7,755 bases of DNA, taken from contig JAJAYV010000031.1 of the NCBI GenBank assembly GCA_026786045.1, forward strand, positions 1 through 7,755. Direction: 5' to 3'. Below, one piece after another: positions 5,400-7,755 of the stretch. The position numbers were made by a program, and so were the translations under genes. A model generated the notes under the pieces. The model saw only the letters and a program-made list of their open reading frames with translations. It was not told where the DNA came from and did no database searches. Numbering within the stretch: position 1 is the first letter of the stretch; each line of letters opens with the position of its first letter. The stretch is from Frankiaceae bacterium (GTDB lineage Bacteria > Actinomycetota > Actinomycetes > Mycobacteriales > SCTD01).

Positions 5400-7001
5400 T
5401 CACCGGGAGGATGAGGCACCTCGGGGCGCAGGGCCGCTCATCGTGCGGTGCGGCGGCGCGAGCTCGATGCTCACCGGAGCCTGCGTCACGGCACTCGTCA
5501 CGGCACTCGTCACGGCACTCGTCACGGCGCTGGACACGGCCGATGACGCGGCGCCCGCCCGGCGCAGGTGCTCGCCGGCGAGCTGTTCGGCGGCGCGGCG
5601 CGCGGCCAGGGCCTGCGCGGCGCGTCCCTGCGTCTCCCGCAGTCGCGCCAGCGACTCGGACAGGGCGGTGAGCCGGACCAGCAGGGACAGCAGATGACGG
5701 GTCTCGGCCCGCTTCACCAGCCGCGCGCTCAGCAGGGCGCCCGCCGCGGTCCGGGTCGAGCGGCTAGGCACGGTCGCCGGCACGGTGCGGCGGTGAAAGT
5801 CGCGGGCCGCCCGGCCGTAGTCCTCGGCGGCTGCGTGCAACGGCCCACCGCGCTTGCGCTCGTCGAGCCAGCTCAACGCGCCGAACACCTCGCCAGCGGA
5901 CGCGGCCGCGGCCTGAGCCGCGGCCTGCGCAGCCGCATCCAACGGGTGGCTGGTCGCGTGCCTCACGTCTGCGTCGGCACGGTGCACGGCGTTCTCGGCA
6001 CCCACCCACAGCCTGCGCCGCTCGAGCTCCGACAGATCGCCGGTCGGGTCGGGCGGGGAGCCCGCCGACCGGCTGGCTCCGCGTCGGTCCCCTTCGTCCT
6101 GCTCCCAGCAGGCCCGTAGCTGGGGCAGGGACAGGTCCGGAGCGAGCTTCCCGCCGCCGAACCAGACGGTCTCCTGCCCCACCCTGACTCGGGCACCGGT
6201 GGCCAGCAGGCCGACCGCGTAGCCGGTGAGCTCACCCGGATCACGGGTGCTGTACCGCTCCCGGACCAGCACCCCGGACAGCCGGAGCCGGCCGGCGAAG
6301 TCCTCCCATCCGTCCGAGCCGGCCAGCGCCGCCCGGACCCGGGCTCGCAGGACCTCCCGGTCCGGTCCGGCCGGTGCCGGCAGCCCGGCCCGCGCCGACT
6401 CTCCAACGGCAATGCGGTGCTTGCGCTGCTCGGCCCGGGTCGTCTCCGGGAGGGCGGTCCGATCGACCGCGCTGGTCGGCGTCAGCCGATACGTCCGCTC
6501 GACCTCGAGGCTGGCCTCACGGGCGCGGTAGAAGTCGTGGTGCGGGAACACCCTGCGGCCGTCTTGACGCACCAGCGTCGCGACGACGTGCACATGGTTG
6601 TCGGCGTGCCGGACCGCGACCCACCGGACCGCTTCATCATCGCCGCGCTTGGCCAGGCCCAGCCGGTCGACGTAAAGCTCGGCGATGTCAGCCCACTCGG
6701 CGTCCGTCAGCAGCCGGTCGGTCGGGGCGGCGCTGATCGCCAGGTGGTAGGTCGCCTTGACCTCCTTGCCGACCCCACCGGCCCGTACCGGCGCATCCAG
6801 TAGCGCCGCAAGCCGCGACATGTCCGCCCGGCCGTTAGGCCGAAGCTCCGGCTCGAGCCCATCCGGCGCCTGGTAGCCGGCGATGACCCTGGCGTCGACA
6901 TGCGCAGACTCAAGACCACGCTCCCCCGCGAGCCCTTCGGTGAACAGGTAGCCCAACAGTCGACGGGTGTCGGTGCCTCGCCGGCACACCTTGCCGATCA
7001 T
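5400..7001 (-). CDS. Relaxase / mobilization nuclease
   Basis: Nicks the element at oriT, stays covalently bound to the 5' end and pilots the strand to a recipient. The 533-residue protein begins MIGKVCRRGTDTRRLLGYLF; Tyr18 in GYLF sits where actinobacterial relaxases of this type carry the conserved N-terminal Tyr. Metal-binding histidines follow: YHLAIS (His86) and the signature RHADNHVHVVATL (His132, His136, His138). This HxxxHxH pattern is the relaxase motif III. The nuclease domain covers about residues 1-200. The rest is Arg/Ala-rich and probably helical, with an Ala-rich stretch near 350-370 and a SAVT repeat at 487-506 before a low-complexity tail. Start ATG at 7001, preceded by a GAGGGCGG-type site, 32 bases after the mobC stop, so the two form an operon. 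Exact MOB class is uncertain; the nearby nic-like sequence points to MOBQ/MOBP-like relaxases. Confidence 0.9.
   Translation of the reverse strand: MIGKVCRRGTDTRRLLGYLFTEGLAGERGLESAHVDARVIAGYQAPDGLEPELRPNGRADMSRLAALLDAPVRAGGVGKEVKATYHLAISAAPTDRLLTDAEWADIAELYVDRLGLAKRGDDEAVRWVAVRHADNHVHVVATLVRQDGRRVFPHHDFYRAREASLEVERTYRLTPTSAVDRTALPETTRAEQRKHRIAVGESARAGLPAPAGPDREVLRARVRAALAGSDGWEDFAGRLRLSGVLVRERYSTRDPGELTGYAVGLLATGARVRVGQETVWFGGGKLAPDLSLPQLRACWEQDEGDRRGASRSAGSPPDPTGDLSELERRRLWVGAENAVHRADADVRHATSHPLDAAAQAAAQAAAASAGEVFGALSWLDERKRGGPLHAAAEDYGRAARDFHRRTVPATVPSRSTRTAAGALLSARLVKRAETRHLLSLLVRLTALSESLARLRETQGRAAQALAARRAAEQLAGEHLRRAGAASSAVSSAVTSAVTSAVTSAVTQAPVSIELAPPHRTMSGPAPRGASSSR
5485..5532. repeat. 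12-bp tandem repeat in the relaxase 3' end
   Basis: GTCACGGCACTC occurs three times exactly (5485, 5497, 5509), then once with changes at its end (5521-5532), and decays into 5533-5544. On the minus strand it encodes SAVT repeats in the relaxase C-terminal tail. In-frame unit length, likely slippage-prone. Confidence 0.85.
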
Positions 7002-7033
7002 CGCTGGCCGCCCTCAGGGACCGTCTGTGCCGT

Positions 7034-7498
7034 TCATGCCAGCCGGCGGGACAGCACGACGCTGGCCCGGTCCATCCGCTCGCTGGCCCGGGCGCAGCCA
7101 CTGACCGCCTGCAGCAGCCACACCGGCGCACCAGCACCGCTGTTCAGAGCGGCAACGGCCTGGTTCAGGTTCACGCCGTACCGGCCCAGCGCCGTCCGGC
7201 CCTGCAGCAGCTCGGCCAGCAACGCCCGGTCTGCCGATGTTGCCGGGGTGACCCCGGCCCCGGACAGCGTCAGGCCGGCAGCCGCGACATATCCCGTCGG
7301 TGTCAGGCCCGCCAGCTGCGCCGCCGCGCGCACCGAAGCAACCTCCACATCGTCGTAGAGAACCTTCAGCGCGTTCCGGCGGCCCGGGAAGCGGTGCGCC
7401 CGGTCCCGGACGAAGGCGCCCCGCTCGGCCCCAGCCGGCCCACCTACGAGCAGCCGCTCCGCTGACATCTGCCCTGCCGTGTCGTGCAGCCCGTCCAT
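7034..7498 (-). CDS. mobC: MobC-like relaxosome accessory protein
   Basis: Predicted to bind the oriT region and help the relaxase open and nick it. The 154-residue product has a basic N-terminal part followed by a ribbon-helix-helix-like segment (RNALKVLYDDVEVASVRAAA, 41-60, then a turn at GLTPTGYV, 64-71) and the MobC signature LGRYGVNLNQAVAALNSG (104-121) with its Asn-Leu-Asn-Gln core at 110-113. A helical C-terminus follows. ATG at 7498 is chosen because GAGAGAG lies 7 bases upstream; an in-frame ATG at 7468 is a possible alternative, and the open frame to 7720 is a low-complexity extension without merit. It is the first gene of a two-gene operon with the relaxase and lies directly beside the candidate nic site, the normal place for this family. 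Confidence 0.85.
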   Translation of the reverse strand: MDGLHDTAGQMSAERLLVGGPAGAERGAFVRDRAHRFPGRRNALKVLYDDVEVASVRAAAQLAGLTPTGYVAAAGLTLSGAGVTPATSADRALLAELLQGRTALGRYGVNLNQAVAALNSGAGAPVWLLQAVSGCARASERMDRASVVLSRRLA

Positions 7499-7546
7499 GT
7501 CGCAACTCTCTCGCCGGCGGGACGCGCGTTTGGACCCGTCACCCTT

Positions 7547-7598
7547 GGTAAGTGCGCTCGGCGGGGGTGCTGTGACAAACGATCTTGGAGTCGTTGTT
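7547..7598 (+). other. oriT: Candidate origin of transfer (oriT) with IncQ/MOBQ-like nic core
   Basis: TAAGTGCGCTC (7549-7559, preceded by GG) matches the nic core I recall for IncQ and several Gram-positive MOBQ origins, TAAGTGCG^CCCT, in its first nine bases; the nick would fall between 7556 and 7557 on the plus strand. It lies about 50 bases upstream of mobC, the expected place. Downstream an imperfect hairpin, ACAAACGA (7575-7582) with TCGTTGT (7591-7597), has one bulged A. Against it, I see no clean inverted repeat immediately 5' of the core, which classical origins of this type carry; only weak complementarity (CACCC 7540-7544 with GGGTG 7565-7569) surrounds it. Confidence 0.5.
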
Positions 7599-7641
7599 CC
7601 CGGATTTCGCCTCTCGTCGGCCCGCGCCCGGGCCGCCCCCG

Positions 7642-7677
7642 CCCTTCCCGCGCCCCCCCGCGCGGCCGGGGGAAGGG
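7642..7677. repeat. GC-rich inverted repeat
   Basis: CCCTTCCC (7642-7649) and GGGAAGGG (7670-7677) are perfect 8-base complements around a 20-base loop that contains a smaller GCGC pair. Could be a terminator-like stem for a gene to the right, or part of an extended transfer origin. Confidence 0.6.
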
Positions 7678-7683
7678 GAGCTG

Positions 7684-7705
7684 GCCGGGCGCGCCGCGGC
7701 CCGGC
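7684..7705. repeat. GC-rich inverted repeat near the right edge
   Basis: GCCGGGC (7684-7690) and GCCCGGC (7699-7705) are perfect 7-base complements with an eight-base loop. The surrounding stretch (7621-7755) is nearly all G and C with C-runs of seven, interrupted by a short AT-rich patch (AATAACTT near 7720). No coding frame is credible here. Confidence 0.6.
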
Positions 7706-7755
7706 AGGTCCCCAGCCCAATAACTTGCTCGCCGCCTCCCCCCCCGGCCCGGCCA

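Larger units (their letters stand above)
3461..7755. mobile_element. Integrative mobilizable element (partial; ends not defined)
   Basis: Intact tyrosine integrase, relaxase, MobC-like accessory protein and a candidate oriT sit together beside an ordinary chromosomal helicase operon. No replication gene, coupling protein or type IV secretion gene is in view, so I class it as mobilizable rather than self-transmissible; missing genes could lie right of the window. The left boundary may be just downstream of the integrase, or as far left as the palindrome at 2682 if RelBE is cargo. No direct repeat marking both ends is visible. Confidence 0.7.

Noticed and set aside
4568..5419. Minus-strand open frame (283 codons) spanning the repeat region
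   Set aside because: Composition is His/Arg/Pro/Gly-rich and it crosses tandem repeats; the plus-strand frame from 5024 has much better third-position bias and a real ribosome site.
7499..7720. N-terminal extension of MobC to 7720
   Set aside because: It would translate through GC hairpins and the nic-like sequence into low-complexity Arg/Ala/Pro; the ATG at 7498 has a ribosome site.

Overview
The window reads as a high-GC Gram-positive (Actinomycetota) chromosome. Coding frames are almost saturated with G/C at third codon positions, GTG starts are common, and the recognisable proteins (a DeaD-type helicase, a RelBE module close to the mycobacterial one, a MobC/relaxase pair) look like actinobacterial family members. 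I cannot name the genus from sequence alone.

Left part (1-2451, minus strand): ordinary chromosomal genes. A DEAD-box RNA helicase with a C-terminal DbpA-like RNA-binding domain (751-2451) is followed 63 bases downstream by a protein running off the left edge (1-687). The latter has a short N-terminal domain with a possible CxxC...CxxH metal site and a long, disordered, repeat-bearing Gly/Pro/Gln tail.

Middle part (2452-3461): a 402-base intergenic stretch with a 16-bp tandem repeat, a 12-bp palindrome and a short direct repeat (possible recombination scar), then a RelB/RelE type II toxin-antitoxin pair on the plus strand. Its promoter places the transcript start almost on the antitoxin ATG, so the mRNA is probably leaderless.

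Right part (3461-7755): genes of an integrative mobilizable element. A complete tyrosine integrase (minus) has a near-perfect Shine-Dalgarno. Next comes a repeat-rich 462-base region holding three copies of an 11-base motif, several palindromes, and a tandem 27-bp repeat that carries the ribosome binding site of a small unrecognised gene interrupted by an in-frame TGA. A relaxase and a MobC-like accessory protein follow (minus, one operon). About 50 bases upstream of mobC lies a match to the IncQ/MOBQ-type nic core, a candidate oriT, followed by a small hairpin and very GC-rich hairpins to the window edge. No excisionase, replication initiator, coupling protein or type IV secretion gene is seen, so the element as visible would depend on a helper for transfer. 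The far end of the element lies outside the window.

Taken together: integrase for chromosomal insertion, MobC plus relaxase acting at the candidate oriT for mobilization, and RelBE either as element-borne stabilising cargo or as an adjacent host module.
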